From Spinellus fusiger (lineage: Eukaryota; Mucoromycota; Mucoromycetes; Mucorales; Phycomycetaceae), in contig JALLLS010000112.1 in the NCBI GenBank assembly GCA_025094145.1, positions 1 to 64,000 of the forward strand: 64,000 bases of DNA. Direction: 5' to 3'. The notes below the pieces were generated by a model. That model saw only the letters and a program-made list of their open reading frames with translations, was not told the origin of the DNA and did no database searches. Below, piece by piece: positions 62,213-64,000 of this stretch; positions within the stretch are counted from its first letter, which is position 1, and the number at the start of each line of letters is the position of its first letter. The translations under genes were made by a program, and so were the position numbers.

Positions 62213-62269
62213 AACATAGCAACATAGCAACATAGCAACATAGCAACATAACAACATAACAACATAACA
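62213..62269. repeat. AACATAGC/AACATAAC tandem repeat
   Basis: About seven 8-bp units drifting from AACATAGC to AACATAAC, followed by looser AATCCAATA-type repeats to about 62390. Confidence 0.85.
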
Positions 62270-62795
62270 ATCCAATAACAATTCAGCATAACATAACAAC
62301 ATAATAATCCAATAAAAGTCCAATAAAAATTCAATATAACATAACAATATAACACAACAATATAACAATTTAATAAAAATCCAATAACAGAAGGATATTC
62401 TCCCTTTCTTACCTCACAGCTAAGAATAGTAACTGCCTTCAAGGATACTATACCAACAAACAGAGGGTTGTTTTTTATAGTAATAATGGATTTAAAGCAA
62501 AGTAGAGAATCATTGGATGACCATCGTTCAGCATCAAACCAGGGAGAGGAATAAATAAAAACACAAAGTAAACACCATAAAATAGACGATAAAATAAAGA
62601 AATTTCTATTTTAAGAAATAAATGAGGAGATACACATTAAATCAGTGTCAATTCTCTATGTGAGGTGACTCATTAAATTTAATGTATTGACATATAAATC
62701 CTTGTGTACTTTTCACTCTACCAGTGTATCAAGAATAGAGGCAGTAAATAGGAAGGCTTCATTTCACAGGTACATTGTATTAATTAAATAAAGAC

Positions 62796-62888
62796 ATGAA
62801 AACAGGTAGAGTTTTTGAGTTGAATGAGCTCCTTCATCATGAAAACTTCTTTATTCTGCAAGATGAAGTGGATCACTTGAAAATTTAA
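62796..62888 (+). CDS. Doubtful 30-residue ORF
   Basis: ATG to TAA, beginning MKTGRVFELNELLHHENFF. Composition is charged and helix-like in an otherwise AT-rich tract, so it may be an exon remnant. No splice partner found. Confidence 0.15.
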   Translation: MKTGRVFELNELLHHENFFILQDEVDHLKI

Positions 62889-63506
62889 CCTTTTAAAGAA
62901 CAACCTTGAAAGAGTGAGAAAGGGGGTTGGTTTGTACGATAGACTCAACAAATACTCAACAGAGTCAAGCGTAGATTTACTTCTTTTTTATTTATTTTTT
63001 TATTTTCTTCATTGGTAAAGGGGTCTATAGACTACAATCACTCAACACAGATCTATTGGCATTCTATCTCTATCCATTACACTAGTAGAAATAGCCTTTT
63101 TTCTTTCTTTCATTATTAATCTGCGTGCATAGTACTTCTTACCTGTTGGCCTGTCTTTGTGATAATAACATGAACAAGCAGCATACTCTCTACTGTTTTC
63201 CTAAGAGAGAAAAGAGGGTCATCTCTACATGACTAGCACTCACACACAAAATCCACATTTTACTTTAGAATAGCACACCCACCCATAATAAATATTGGGC
63301 CATTTCAAAACTTGGGTATTTTTGTTCATTCTTATAATCTACGCCTAGAGTGCTACAGACTTATAAATTTGCTGGGTATATAAACGACACTTCATTAATA
63401 GAAGAAAAAAGGGAGGCAAGGGGCATTCTTTTTATTTTTATTTTTGTAGTAAAAATAACAGTTTTATTACAAAGATACTTAATATTATTTTATGTCCGTC
63501 TTTGGC

Positions 63507-63704
63507 CTATATTACTGTATATTCTTTCTGTCCCATACTAGCAAGGAGACAATGGGTAGAATCTTGAAATACTTTTCCTTCATTCCAACACCAAGGCATT
63601 CTACAATAGTTCTTCAATAGGGTTTGATCATTGTACCCTGCACATCCCACATACATGACTGAATCAGCCTCATTTATGGCATGAACGCCACCGTACTTCT
63701 TCAA
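63507..63704 (-). pseudogene. Unrecognised ORF fragment near window end
   Basis: An open frame of about 65 codons without an initiating ATG (it starts at TTG and is open for a few codons more upstream). It reads KKYGGVHAINEADSVMYVG, then NYCRMPWCWNEGKVFQ and DSTHCLLASMGQ. The balanced composition with several Cys and Trp residues is coding-like. It could be a last exon or a fragment of a transposon-encoded protein. I cannot name a family. Confidence 0.3.
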
Positions 63705-64000
63705 GAAAATCAGGTGGTATCAGGAGAAACCCTAGACTAATTTCTGACGGCATAATTATTGCTAAGGCTGTTTCATAGCCAAGCTATAGATGCATCAATG
63801 TATATGACCGAGTGGCAATTTTCATGTATCCAATAAAAATGCTTACAAGTCCACTTAAACTCTACCTTACTTTCAAGGACTTTATTATTATTCGTAATGT
63901 AATTTTTCTTGGCTCATCAAGAGTGCTATTCTTTTAATTATTATTTTATATACAAGTCTTTTTCACTGTCTAAACAGATACTGGCTCAGTGATATTCCAT

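Larger units (their letters stand above)
61741..64000. other. AT-rich interval after the gene cluster
   Basis: AT-rich sequence with a tandem AACATAGC repeat, a 30-codon ORF and a minus-strand ORF (both listed separately). Otherwise nothing supportable. The AT content and lack of genes resemble the left half of the window. Confidence 0.5.

Overview
The window looks like nuclear DNA of an early-diverging fungus. Mucoromycota, probably Mucorales, is my inference. The reasons are: genes split by many short GT-AG introns (38 to about 120 nt); a tetrahydrobiopterin-type phenylalanine hydroxylase and an ADAM-type metalloprotease-disintegrin gene, an unusual pair for fungi; fungal VIP1, DIM1, RPS5, NPC2 and oxysterol-binding genes; and many decayed Tc1/mariner elements in AT-rich DNA. 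No species can be named from the sequence alone.

The window has two compartments. Positions 1 to about 40.8 kb are AT-rich and gene-poor. They hold one seven-exon gene (9140-11781) whose product has FYRN and FYRC chromatin domains behind an N-terminal region resembling Spt21/Ams2; one small two-exon secreted-protein gene (24878-25201); and one uninterrupted gene (33081-34046) made mainly of four tandem 57-residue helix-turn-helix repeats. The rest is mobile or rearranged DNA: at least eight Tc1/mariner or IS630-type copies or fragments, a 572-bp TA-flanked MITE, two strong hairpins (1511-1736 and 4127-4379), a remnant of a Fanzor/TnpB-type RNA-guided nuclease gene (20915-21507), and an inverted duplication with arms of about 2 kb (28030-32124) whose outer end breaks inside a Tc1 copy.

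From about 40.8 to 61.7 kb the window is compact and gene-dense. In order: ADAM metalloprotease (+), phenylalanine hydroxylase (-), NPC2-like sterol/lipid transfer protein (+), oxysterol-binding protein (-), ribosomal protein uS7/RPS5 (+), VIP1 inositol pyrophosphate kinase (-), KRE9/KNH1-like secreted protein (+), Mic12-like small membrane protein (+), Mtf2/PPR-like mitochondrial protein (+), DIM1 rRNA dimethyltransferase (+), and an unrecognised serine-rich protein (-). I built exon models by hand. For every one, splice sites and reading phase close to an exact multiple of three, and family motifs read across the joints. They include an 18-nt exon in the ADAM gene and a 5-nt exon in the NPC2 gene.

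The genes do not form one pathway. Local themes are sterol handling (NPC2 and the oxysterol-binding protein are convergent neighbours), ribosome production (RPS5, DIM1) and mitochondrial function (Mic12-like, Mtf2-like). The last 2.2 kb returns to AT-rich DNA with short tandem repeats and one or two doubtful ORFs.
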